Assembly (NCBI RefSeq): GCF_000585995.1
Contig: NZ_CP007410.1
Span: 124,001-188,000, forward strand
Length of the DNA stretch: 64,000 nt
Reading direction: 5' to 3'
Source: Pseudomonas brassicacearum
GTDB lineage: Bacteria; Pseudomonadota; Gammaproteobacteria; Pseudomonadales; Pseudomonadaceae
The notes below the pieces were generated by a model. That model saw only the letters and a program-made list of their open reading frames with translations, was not told the origin of the DNA and ran no database searches. The position numbers and the translations under genes are program-made. Positions within the stretch are counted from its first letter, which is position 1. Every line of letters begins with the position of its first letter. Positions 20,973 to 28,741 of this stretch are shown piece after piece.

Positions 20973-21332
20973 ATGGTTATCATCAAGCAAGGTAGCGTCC
21001 AGGGGCGTCTGTATTCTATTGGTGGGGAGGGCGAGACGGTTCCTGTTCTGCTTGAGGGCACCGGTGGTGAAAATTTTCTTTGTGAAGCCGATGCGGCATT
21101 GGCAGAACATCTGGGCAAGCTGTTGTTCATCTCCATTCGTGTCCATGGTGCAGGGGAGTGGGAAAGTCGGCCACAGGGTGGCTGGCGCCTGCGAAGAATG
21201 TTCATTCAGTCCTACGAGAGGCTTGAGAGAGTCTCTTTGCGCTGTGCGGTTACTCAACTCAAAGAACTCGATGGTACTGCCTGGAGCGAGATGGACGATC
21301 CTCATGGAGTGATTCAGGGCCTAAGGAAATGA
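20973..21332 (+). CDS. Hypothetical protein, 119 residues
   Basis: Starts MVIIKQGSVQGRLYSIGGEG. Predicted to be a small beta-rich cytoplasmic protein with no signal peptide or membrane helix. The centre contains KLLFISIRVHGAGEWES, followed by WRLRRMFIQSYERLE. I do not recognise a family. It stands alone at the edge of a patch holding a candidate small RNA and a broken Abi gene, and its codon use is slightly less GC-biased than its neighbours, so it may be accessory. Confidence 0.6.
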   Translation: MVIIKQGSVQGRLYSIGGEGETVPVLLEGTGGENFLCEADAALAEHLGKLLFISIRVHGAGEWESRPQGGWRLRRMFIQSYERLERVSLRCAVTQLKELDGTAWSEMDDPHGVIQGLRK

Positions 21333-21357
21333 GGGGCATATGGGTCATCTGATTGGC

Positions 21358-21387
21358 GACCATTTTCGTGATGTCACGAAAATGGTC
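21358..21387. other. Perfect 14-bp hairpin
   Basis: GACCATTTTCGTGA and TCACGAAAATGGTC flank a two-base loop. No T run follows, so it is not a standard intrinsic terminator. It lies 26 bp after the stop of the 119-residue gene and could be a transcript-end stabiliser or an operator. Confidence 0.7.
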
Positions 21388-21533
21388 AGCCTCGGTTCTG
21401 GCTCGCAGCGGTAGGCTGTCGACGATACGGCCCTGACCCGCTACGCCTGTTTCCTGACAGCGCGAAACGGCGACCTGAAATATCCAGTCTTAGGACGGCG
21501 ATTGCTGGTGAGGCCGTCATGGCTGGTGGGTGA

Positions 21534-21561
21534 TTGACGGGAGACTTCTGATCTCTATAAT
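21534..21561 (+). promoter_or_regulatory. Sigma70 promoter of a candidate small RNA
   Basis: TTGACG at 21534-21539, 16-bp spacer, perfect TATAAT at 21556-21561. A near-consensus promoter with no gene starting behind it. Only a short transcript ending in an intrinsic terminator would be made. Confidence 0.65.
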
Positions 21562-21567
21562 TGCTCG

Positions 21568-21625
21568 CAACACGGCCCCTGTCGGTTGATGCGCTTCGGC
21601 GCTGATACTGCTCAGGGGTTTTTTA
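21568..21625 (+). ncRNA. Candidate small RNA of about 60 nt
   Basis: Begins six to seven bases after the TATAAT box at 21556 and ends at a T6 run (21619-21624). The 3' part folds into an outer stem CCCCTG/CAGGGG (21576-21581 with 21613-21618) enclosing a small GCGC-TTCG-GCGC tetraloop hairpin, so it is a classical Rho-independent end. No open frame of note is contained. This is either a free-standing small RNA or a short terminated leader. It runs towards the end of the convergent Abi pseudogene. The identity is not recognised. Confidence 0.5.
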
Positions 21626-21642
21626 TTGCTTGAATTTTTTCC

Positions 21643-22372
21643 TCACCAGTCACGCTTCTGCCAATCATTATCGACGCCCATGCCCTCCAGATTAAGACCG
21701 AGGCGGGACAAATCTGGAAAATCATCCTCCAGCAGAGCCTTCAACCGCTGCCCCCAACTTGATGAGGGATTGATGGTTTTCATCAGATGCTGGGTGATGC
21801 ACAAAAGCAGGAACGGGCGTGCACGTCCGTGCGTGTCGTCATGGAACGCGCTTAATGAAGGCGCCTGCTCTACAGGGGGCAGCTTCGGTTGATCGGCTAT
21901 GTTCCGGTTCCACAGGCGACTATGATGGGCGCATACGTTCCGCAGGTAATTCAGGCTGCGGAGCCAAGTGGCGAAGATCCGGCCATTGCTGATGCCGTAC
22001 TCTCGAGATATGGCATCTTGATCGATTTCGGTCATGCCCGCATAAAGGGTCGATAACGCGCCGAAGTCCCAAACTTCGCACGCCACCCAGACGGCGAGGG
22101 GAAGGCCGTATTTTTCTTTATTGTGCCGAATAAAATCTTCCTTCGAGCGATTGATTAACGCGGCGTGTTTACCTATCCACGCATGATGTTTGGTTAGTCC
22201 AGTCTGACCGTCCAACTGCGTAGCCGAACCAGTAGCCGCTGAGGCGGTAATAACCAATGCGCTCCAAATATTCCAGTGCTTTAGGTTGATCAGTAACGAC
22301 CATTCCCCGAGCCATCAACAATTCAAGCTGCGCTTGGTAGCTCTGCCAAGTTTTGGGATACCCCTGCTTCAT
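21643..22372 (-). pseudogene. Abi-family (AbiD/AbiF-like) abortive infection gene, internal deletion and frameshift
   Basis: Two pieces of one protein are seen in different frames. The N-terminal piece starts at 22372 and reads MKQGYPKTWQSYQAQLELL on to YYRLSGYWF, the conserved start of Abi_2 (AbiD/F) proteins, then shifts into nonsense and stops at 22169. The C-terminal piece contains KHHAWIGKHAALINRSKEDF, EKYGLPLAVWVACEVWDFG and the RNxCAHHSRLWNR motif (RNVCAHHSRLWNR), a HEPN-like RNase motif. The roughly 100 residues normally between the two are missing, with the joint near 22190-22220. The gene should be inactive. Intact relatives give phage resistance. It lies just beyond the 3' end of a tRNA gene, a common landing site for mobile DNA. 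Confidence 0.8.
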
Positions 22373-22610
22373 TTAAACATCGCCTAATCCGCCCTTTGTC
22401 TGTCTTTTGCTTTCCACATACCCCTTCACGTGGCGGCTCCTTGTGAGCAAGTATTTTTGTAGGGCCAAGTTTCAGAAGGGCATCTTGGGAGCTCTGGGAG
22501 ATGACTTTGCCATTCTCTCCACACTCAGATGAGGAGCGTTATGTAACAAGACTCGTAGTGGGTCGTGATCGATATCAACGACGTTCGATACGGAAAATTT
22601 CGCGTCCATA

Positions 22611-22643
22611 AAAAAGCCCCAATCCGTGAGGACTGAGGCTTTT
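22611..22643 (-). terminator. Intrinsic terminator of tRNA-Arg
   Basis: On the minus strand AAAAGCCTCAGTCC pairs with GGATTGGGGCTTTT (two G-T pairs) around a four-base loop and ends in Ts. It starts 14 bases after the tRNA CCA end. Confidence 0.9.
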
Positions 22644-22656
22644 GATTTTGCATGTA

Positions 22657-22733
22657 TGGTGCACCAGGCGGGATTCGAACCCACGACCCCTGCCTTCGGA
22701 GGGCAGTACTCTATCCAGCTGAGCTACTGGTGC
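22657..22733 (-). tRNA. tRNA-Arg, anticodon CCG
   Basis: A 77-nt cloverleaf including an encoded CCA. The acceptor stem is GCACCAG/CTGGTGC. The D arm is GCTCAGCTGGATAGAGT. The anticodon stem is CTGCC/GGCAG with loop CTCCGAA giving CCG at positions 34-36, and the T arm is GTGGGTTCGAATCC. It decodes CGG. No duplicated 3' end that would mark an integrated island was found in the window. Confidence 0.97.
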
Positions 22734-22910
22734 GACGCGGGCGCCATGATACTCATATGCATGGCGGGCGTCCATGCTGCTGATTTGCCGGTGTTTTCAT
22801 GAGCATGGGCGGGCATCGGCTACGCTGATCAGAAAAAGCGGGCAAATTCGGTTTTTTCGTTCTTTTTTTCGAACAGCCTATTGTCCTTCACCCCCATCGG
22901 CCCTAGGATT

Positions 22911-22928
22911 CGTTTGAGATTTCAAACG
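22911..22928. promoter_or_regulatory. Palindrome upstream of gabD, candidate operator
   Basis: CGTTTGA and TCAAACG with a four-base centre GATT, 155 bp before the gabD start. The 349-bp gap 22734-23082 contains no gene, only this palindrome and a T-rich stretch around 22851-22870. Which regulator uses it is unknown. Confidence 0.4.
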
Positions 22929-23082
22929 CTCTTGTCTGGGTGCTGAACCGCACGTCTGTGCTTATGTGCGTTATTTCTGTGCTTCAGCCCGGTGGATGAT
23001 TTCCCTGACGGCAGCCCCTGAGGCGCCTTTCTACAAATCTAATTCGCTCCGCGCGTGCGCGGTGCTGTTAAGGAAAGCCGAC

Positions 23083-24525
23083 ATGCAGCTTAAAGACACC
23101 CAGTTGTTCCGCCAACAAGCCTTTATCGATGGCGCTTGGGTCGATGCGGACAATGGTCAGACGATCAAGGTTACCAACCCGGCAACGGGCGAAGTGCTGG
23201 GCACCGTGCCGAAGATGGGCGCCGCCGAAACCCGCCGGGCGATTGAAGCCGCCGACAAGGCACTGCCGGCCTGGCGTGCGTTGACCGCCAAAGAGCGCGC
23301 CAACAAGCTGCGCCGCTGGTACGAATTGCTGATCGAAAACCAGGACGACCTCGGTCGCCTGATGACCCTGGAACAAGGCAAGCCACTGGCCGAGGCCAAG
23401 GGCGAAATCGTCTACGCCGCTTCCTTCATCGAGTGGTTCGCCGAAGAAGCCAAGCGCATCTACGGTGACGTGATTCCCGGCCACCAGCCCGACAAGCGCC
23501 TGATCGTGATCAAGCAGCCAATCGGCGTGACCGCGGCCATTACCCCGTGGAACTTCCCGGCCGCGATGATCACCCGCAAGGCCGGCCCGGCCCTGGCCGC
23601 TGGTTGCACCATGGTCATCAAGCCTGCTTCGCAAACCCCGTTCTCGGCCCTGGCCCTGGTGGAACTGGCGCACCGTGCCGGCATTCCGCAAGGCGTGCTG
23701 AGCGTGGTCACCGGCAGCGCCGGTGACATCGGTGGCGAGCTGACCAGCAACCCGATCGTGCGCAAGCTGTCGTTCACCGGCTCGACCGAGATCGGTCGCC
23801 AGCTGATGGCCGAATGCGCCAAGGACATCAAGAAAGTCTCCCTGGAACTGGGTGGCAACGCGCCGTTCATCGTGTTCGACGATGCGGACCTGGATAAGGC
23901 CGTCGAAGGCGCGATCATTTCCAAGTACCGCAACAACGGCCAGACCTGCGTCTGTGCCAACCGTCTGTACATCCAGGATTCGGTGTACGACGCCTTCGCT
24001 GAGAAACTGAAAGTGGCGGTGGCCAAGCTCAAGATTGGCAACGGTCTGGAAGACGGCACCACCACTGGCCCATTGATCGACGGCAAAGCGGTCGCCAAGG
24101 TGCAAGAGCACATTGCCGATGCGGTCAGCAAAGGCGCGACCGTGCTGTCGGGCGGCAAGGCGATGGAAGGCAACTTCTTCGAACCGACCATCCTGACCAA
24201 TGTGCCGAACAATGCCGCCGTGGCGAAGGAAGAAACCTTCGGCCCGCTGGCGCCGCTGTTCCGCTTCAAAGACGAAGCCGAAGTGATCGCGATGTCCAAC
24301 GACACCGAGTTCGGCCTGGCTTCCTACTTCTATGCCCGCGACCTGGGCCGTGTGTTCCGTGTGGCCGAGGCCCTGGAATACGGCATGGTCGGCGTCAACA
24401 CTGGTTTGATCTCCAACGAAGTCGCGCCGTTCGGCGGCATCAAGGCGTCGGGCCTGGGCCGTGAAGGTTCCAAGTACGGCATCGAGGACTACCTGGAAAT
24501 CAAATACCTCTGCCTGGGTATCTGA
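23083..24525 (+). CDS. gabD: NADP+-dependent succinate-semialdehyde dehydrogenase
   Basis: A 480-residue aldehyde dehydrogenase that oxidises succinate semialdehyde, the product of GABA transamination, to succinate. Motifs seen are the N-terminal FRQQAFIDGAWVDAD, the Rossmann segment ITPWNFPAAMITRKAGPALA, the catalytic glutamate in VSLELGGNAPFIVF and the catalytic cysteine in NNGQTCVCANR (two cysteines, as in GabD proteins). An upstream extension from 22966 has no homology. The ATG at 23083 follows AAGGAAAG. gabT follows 172 bp downstream and completes the GABA shunt. Confidence 0.98.
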   Translation: MQLKDTQLFRQQAFIDGAWVDADNGQTIKVTNPATGEVLGTVPKMGAAETRRAIEAADKALPAWRALTAKERANKLRRWYELLIENQDDLGRLMTLEQGKPLAEAKGEIVYAASFIEWFAEEAKRIYGDVIPGHQPDKRLIVIKQPIGVTAAITPWNFPAAMITRKAGPALAAGCTMVIKPASQTPFSALALVELAHRAGIPQGVLSVVTGSAGDIGGELTSNPIVRKLSFTGSTEIGRQLMAECAKDIKKVSLELGGNAPFIVFDDADLDKAVEGAIISKYRNNGQTCVCANRLYIQDSVYDAFAEKLKVAVAKLKIGNGLEDGTTTGPLIDGKAVAKVQEHIADAVSKGATVLSGGKAMEGNFFEPTILTNVPNNAAVAKEETFGPLAPLFRFKDEAEVIAMSNDTEFGLASYFYARDLGRVFRVAEALEYGMVGVNTGLISNEVAPFGGIKASGLGREGSKYGIEDYLEIKYLCLGI

Positions 24526-24536
24526 TCCGCTTCAAG

Positions 24537-24568
24537 CGCAAAGGGCACGAGAGCGCTGCCCCTTTGCG
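24537..24568 (+). terminator. Weak hairpin in the gabD-gabT gap
   Basis: CGCAAAGGGC and GCCCCTTTGCG form a stem with a one-base bulge, followed by only GTGTTTC. It lacks a proper T run, so it may attenuate rather than end transcription between gabD and gabT. Confidence 0.4.
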
Positions 24569-24697
24569 TGTTTCACCCGTTCTGTTTCTTGTGGCCGGGA
24601 ACGCTGTGGCAGTCGATCATCGCATGCTGTCGCAGTTGCCTTCCCGCCATGTATTCCTTGAGCCACGCCGACCGATGAGCGGCGAATGAGGACTGTA

Positions 24698-25975
24698 ATG
24701 AGCAAGACTAATGCTGAGTTGATGGCCCGCCGTACCGCCGCTGTTCCACGTGGCGTCGGCCAGATTCACCCGATTTTCGCTGAATCGGCGAAGAACGCTA
24801 CGGTCACCGACGTTGAAGGTCGTGAATTCATCGACTTCGCCGGCGGTATCGCTGTACTGAACACCGGCCACGTGCACCCGAAAATCATCGCCGCCGTGAC
24901 CGCGCAGTTGAACAAGCTGACGCACACCTGCTTCCAGGTCCTGGCCTACGAGCCGTACGTGGAACTGTGCGAAAAAATCAACGCCAAGGTGCCCGGTGAT
25001 TTCGCCAAGAAAACCCTGCTGGTGACCACCGGTTCGGAAGCGGTGGAAAACGCCGTGAAAATCGCCCGCGCCGCCACAGGCCGTGCCGGTGTGATCGCCT
25101 TCACCGGCGCTTACCACGGTCGCACCATGATGACCCTGGGCCTGACCGGTAAAGTCGTGCCGTACTCGGCTGGCATGGGCCTGATGCCCGGCGGCATCTT
25201 CCGCGCGCTGTACCCGAACGAACTGCACGGTGTGAGCATCGACGATTCCATCGCCAGCATCGAACGCATCTTCAAGAACGACGCCGAGCCCCGTGACATC
25301 GCTGCAATCATCATCGAGCCGGTGCAGGGCGAGGGTGGTTTCTACGTGGCGCCCAAGGAATTCATGAAGCGCCTGCGCGCCCTGTGCGACCAGCACGGCA
25401 TTCTGTTGATCGCTGACGAAGTCCAGACCGGCGCTGGTCGTACCGGCACCTTCTTCGCCATGGAGCAGATGGGCGTTGCCGCTGACCTGACCACCTTCGC
25501 CAAATCCATCGCCGGCGGCTTCCCGTTGGCCGGTGTCTGCGGCAAGGCCGAGTACATGGATGCCATCGCCCCGGGTGGCCTGGGCGGCACCTACGCCGGC
25601 AGCCCGATTGCTTGCGCGGCTGCGCTGGCGGTGATGGAAGTCTTCGAAGAGGAACACCTGCTGGACCGTTGCAAGGCCGTGGGCGAGCGCCTGGTCACGG
25701 GCCTCAAGGCTATCCAGAAGAAGTACCCGGTGATCGGCGAAGTCCGCGCCCTGGGTGCGATGATTGCGGTGGAGCTGTTTGAAAACGGCGACTCCCACAA
25801 GCCGAACGCCGCCGCCGTGGCCCAGGTCGTGGCCAAGGCGCGTGACAAGGGCTTGATCCTGTTGTCCTGTGGCACCTATGGCAACGTTCTGCGGGTGCTG
25901 GTGCCGCTGACCTCGCCGGACGAGCAACTGGACAAAGGCCTGGCAATCATCGAAGAGTGCTTCTCCGAGCTCTGA
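24698..25975 (+). CDS. gabT: 4-aminobutyrate transaminase
   Basis: A 425-residue class III PLP aminotransferase converting 4-aminobutyrate and 2-oxoglutarate to succinate semialdehyde and glutamate. Characteristic segments are RRTAAVPRGVGQIHPIF, VTTGSEAVENAVKIAR, the phosphate-binding TGAYHGRTMMTLG, the aspartate in LIADEVQTGAGRTG and the PLP lysine in FAKSIAGGFPLAGV. The ATG at 24698 sits behind TGAGGAC. The true start excludes four upstream residues. It is followed by a clean terminator, so it closes the gab unit. Confidence 0.98.
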   Translation: MSKTNAELMARRTAAVPRGVGQIHPIFAESAKNATVTDVEGREFIDFAGGIAVLNTGHVHPKIIAAVTAQLNKLTHTCFQVLAYEPYVELCEKINAKVPGDFAKKTLLVTTGSEAVENAVKIARAATGRAGVIAFTGAYHGRTMMTLGLTGKVVPYSAGMGLMPGGIFRALYPNELHGVSIDDSIASIERIFKNDAEPRDIAAIIIEPVQGEGGFYVAPKEFMKRLRALCDQHGILLIADEVQTGAGRTGTFFAMEQMGVAADLTTFAKSIAGGFPLAGVCGKAEYMDAIAPGGLGGTYAGSPIACAAALAVMEVFEEEHLLDRCKAVGERLVTGLKAIQKKYPVIGEVRALGAMIAVELFENGDSHKPNAAAVAQVVAKARDKGLILLSCGTYGNVLRVLVPLTSPDEQLDKGLAIIEECFSEL

Positions 25976-25999
25976 GTCCCGGGTTGTGCACTGATCCAC

Positions 26000-26025
26000 A
26001 AAAAACCCGCTTCGGCGGGTTTTTT
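26000..26025 (+). terminator. Rho-independent terminator of gabT
   Basis: AAAAAACCCGC TTCG GCGGGTTTTTT: six-pair GC core with A/T extension and a TTCG loop. Confidence 0.95.
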
Positions 26026-26113
26026 CATGTCCGGGATCATATCCCGTGGGTTTTGAGCTGTCTGGAACGGTCGCCAAGGTCTAAGGTGCAAGTATGGCAA
26101 GGGAGTGTGCTGC

Positions 26114-27328
26114 ATGACCGCTGTGGAGTTACCGGCTGTACCGCGTGTATTGATCGCCGAGGCTGATCCGGCGTCCCGTGAGCTGCTTGAACAGGTGTTG
26201 TCGGGTGTGCGCTGCGATGCCCGGGTGGATACGTGTGGCGAGGGGAAACAGGCGTTGGAGCTGCTGGCGAACAATCCCTATGACCTGGTGATCGCCGATT
26301 GGGAGCTGCCGGGTGTCGATGGCCTGACTATCCTGCGCGGCCTTCGCCAGCAACATCGCACCCCGCCGTTGCCGTTCATCCTGATGAGTCGGCGCAACGA
26401 CAGCGCCAGTGTGCGTGAGGTCTTGCCGCTGGCGCCTACGGCCTATTTGACCAAGCCCTTGAACCGAGAAGACTTGACCCAGCGTTTGCAGGGGTTGTTG
26501 TTGGGTGGCGAAGAAACCTCCAATGAAATGCCGGTTCCGGGGTCGGGATTGACCCTGGCAGCCTTTCTGGAGCGGCGGCGTGATATGTCTGAAGGTGCGC
26601 CGCTGATGACCGACGTGCAGGTGGCGGTCAAGCGCAGCCTCAACCCCGCTGGCCTGGACTTGAAGCTATTTGAAGAGCAGCTGCGCACCGACCCGCAGAT
26701 CACCGCGGTGCTGATCGCAGCGGCCAACAGTGCCGCCCAGCAGCAAGGGGGTGTTCCGGTGCAGACCGTGGCCCGAGCGTTGCACCAGCTCGGTACCGGG
26801 CAGAGCATGAACCTGGTCCTCGGCCTGACCCTCAAGCGCTGCGCCCGGCTCAGTGTCCCGTGTCTGGCGGACTATGCCCAGCGCTACTGGGAATTGTCGC
26901 TGCACACCGCCGAGTACGCGCGAATATTGGCGCGGTTGCTGGATCTGGAACCGGAGCGCTGTTATTGCGCCGGGTTGTTGCATCGACTCGGCGACCTGGC
27001 GCTGTTGCGTTGCCTGGAAGAATGGACACAGGCGGGTGGCGAGCTGGATGAACTGGAGGAAGTCGGGAATTCACTGGACAAGTACGGCGCCGGTTTCGGT
27101 TCGGCGCTGCGCACGCGCTGGCGCCTGCCGCTGGAGCTGCGGGAGTTGATCGCGGCCGCCTATAGCCTGGGTGGTGGGGTGTATTCCCGCGAGGCATTGG
27201 TGATGAACATGGCCGCGCAGTTGGCTCATCTGACCGAGCATGAAGGGCTTGAAGAACTGGCCCGTGGCCGCACGGCGCGCTTGCTGAAGATTGGGTTGCC
27301 GGAGTTGATGCGCATGCGCCGCAAGTAG
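26114..27328 (+). CDS. Response regulator with HDOD output domain
   Basis: A 404-residue cytoplasmic protein. Residues about 12-130 are a receiver domain: acidic pocket EAD, phospho-acceptor aspartate in LVIADWELPGVDGL, and conserved lysine in YLTKPL. Residues about 190-380 are an HDOD domain (HD-related output without the metal-binding HD pair), beginning near KRSLNPAGLDLKLFEEQLR and containing CYCAGLLHRLGDLALL. HDOD proteins act in signalling networks, often with c-di-GMP enzymes. A diguanylate cyclase gene lies just downstream on the other strand. The ATG at 26114 follows AAGGGA. The position after gabT matches a conserved Pseudomonas layout as far as I recall. Confidence 0.88.
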   Translation: MTAVELPAVPRVLIAEADPASRELLEQVLSGVRCDARVDTCGEGKQALELLANNPYDLVIADWELPGVDGLTILRGLRQQHRTPPLPFILMSRRNDSASVREVLPLAPTAYLTKPLNREDLTQRLQGLLLGGEETSNEMPVPGSGLTLAAFLERRRDMSEGAPLMTDVQVAVKRSLNPAGLDLKLFEEQLRTDPQITAVLIAAANSAAQQQGGVPVQTVARALHQLGTGQSMNLVLGLTLKRCARLSVPCLADYAQRYWELSLHTAEYARILARLLDLEPERCYCAGLLHRLGDLALLRCLEEWTQAGGELDELEEVGNSLDKYGAGFGSALRTRWRLPLELRELIAAAYSLGGGVYSREALVMNMAAQLAHLTEHEGLEELARGRTARLLKIGLPELMRMRRK

Positions 27329-27345
27329 GACTATCACCTAACCCA

Positions 27346-27437
27346 ATGTGGGAGCGGGCTTGCTCGCGAATGCGGTGTATCAGTCGATATTTTCTTTACT
27401 GAAACACCGCATTCGCGAGCAAGCCCGCTCCCACAGT
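27346..27437. repeat. REP doublet with extended stem
   Basis: GTGGGAGCGGGCTTGCTCGCGAATGCGGTG and its inverted copy CACCGCATTCGCGAGCAAGCCCGCTCCCAC. The identity of the two arms extends beyond the REP core to about 30 bp, so this is a fresh copy. Confidence 0.93.
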
Positions 27438-27460
27438 TGATCAATGGCGGGACAACTCAC

Positions 27461-28450
27461 TCAAGCCGCAATAATGCGATTCTTGCCCTGGCGCTTGGCT
27501 TCGTACATGGCTGCGTCGGCGCGGGCGAACAGGCTGTCGAGGCTCTGGTCTTCGGCAGTGATGCTGGTCAGGCCCTGGCTGACGGTAATACCGAAGCCCT
27601 GATCCCCGCTGCGGAAGGCCAGGCGTTGAATCTCTCGTTGCAAGCGTTCGGCCACTTGCAATGCCATGTCCGGGGCGCAACCGGGGAACACCGCGGCGAA
27701 CTCTTCGCCGCCGATACGCCCGAACAGGTCTCCACGCCTGAGCACGGACCGGCCGCTTTCGGCGATTTTCTGCAACACGGTATCGCCTTCCTGATGGCCA
27801 TAGGTGTCGTTGATCACCTTGAAGTCATCGATGTCCAGCAACAGGAACGCCATGGGCATTCCTTGTAGCCGTGCCTGCGCGAATTCGCGGTGGGCGCACT
27901 CGAAAAAATGCCGACGATTGCTGCTCTGGGTCAGGACATCGGTGGTCGCCAGTCGCTGCAGTTCGCTTTCCAGCAGCTTCTTTTCGGTGATGTCTTCGGC
28001 GATGCCCACCACAATCACCGGCTGCCCTGGTTCGGCCTTGCGATTGATGAAGCATTTGTCGCTGAGCCAGCGGATCTGGCCATCGGCGGCGATGATGCGG
28101 TATTCGCGATCCTCGACGGCGCCTTTGACCAGCACTTCGGCCAGGCTGCGTTCGGCGTAGTCCTGGTCGTCGGGGTAGATTGCGTCGCGCCACTCGTTGA
28201 AATCGGCCATTACCAGGCCGGCAGGGCGGCCGAAGATCCGTTCGTAGGCGGGGCTGACGTACAGCACTTGTCGCGTTTCCCAGTTGAATGCCCACAGCAC
28301 GGCATTGACACTGACCAGCAACGAACTGAACAGCTGCTCACGCTCGCTCAGGCGCGCCACTTCGCCCTGGGCGTGCATCAGTGCCATGAGTGTCTGGGCC
28401 GCTTCGGGCCAATGAGGCTGGGATGAATCCTGTAGGTTCTTGTCGACCAT
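27461..28450 (-). CDS. PAS-GGDEF diguanylate cyclase
   Basis: A 329-residue cytoplasmic sensor enzyme. Residues about 30-165 are a PAS/PAC domain (VSPAYERIFGRPAGLV, YRIIAADGQIRWLSDK). Residues about 170-329 are a GGDEF domain with the intact active site RIGGEEFAAVFP and the substrate and metal residues of FLLLDIDDFKVINDTYGH. The GGEEF motif is catalytically competent. A longer in-frame start at 28594 adds 48 residues that look like non-coding sequence. The ATG at 28450 is the likely start. It probably makes c-di-GMP that can act on PgaCD or LapD, an inference from the neighbourhood. Confidence 0.9.
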   Translation of the reverse strand: MVDKNLQDSSQPHWPEAAQTLMALMHAQGEVARLSEREQLFSSLLVSVNAVLWAFNWETRQVLYVSPAYERIFGRPAGLVMADFNEWRDAIYPDDQDYAERSLAEVLVKGAVEDREYRIIAADGQIRWLSDKCFINRKAEPGQPVIVVGIAEDITEKKLLESELQRLATTDVLTQSSNRRHFFECAHREFAQARLQGMPMAFLLLDIDDFKVINDTYGHQEGDTVLQKIAESGRSVLRRGDLFGRIGGEEFAAVFPGCAPDMALQVAERLQREIQRLAFRSGDQGFGITVSQGLTSITAEDQSLDSLFARADAAMYEAKRQGKNRIIAA

Positions 28451-28615
28451 CGGTAAAAATCTCAAAGAACGTGCACTGCTGTGGATTTGCACGCGCTCAC
28501 TCCAAAGCCCGCCAGGATGGCGAAGTGCTCTTTGAGATAAGGGATTTGAGGCGAAGTTCCTTTTCAGGCGACGAAGGGCGGGGGATCTAGCCAACCAAAT
28601 GCTGAGTGTTGAACC

Positions 28616-28710
28616 TGTGGCCAGGGAGCTTGCTCCCGCTTGAGCGCGAAGCGCTCACAAGAAAAGAAGGGCTGCTATGCAGCCCAGCGGGAGCAAGCTC
28701 CCTCGCCACA
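28616..28710. repeat. Second-family REP doublet
   Basis: Arms GTGGCCAGGGAGCTTGCTCCCGCT and AGCGGGAGCAAGCTCCCTCGCCAC bracket inner hairpins GAGCGCGAAGCGCTC and GGGCTGCTATGCAGCCC. This is the GGGAGCTTGCTCCC REP family of the window. Confidence 0.9.
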
Positions 28711-28741
28711 AAAAAGCCCTTCCCCACATGGCGTTGCCTGG

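Noticed and set aside
20861..22656. Integrated island bounded by tRNA-Arg
   Set aside because: No integrase and no duplicate of the tRNA 3' end found in the window, so only a broken Abi gene is reported.
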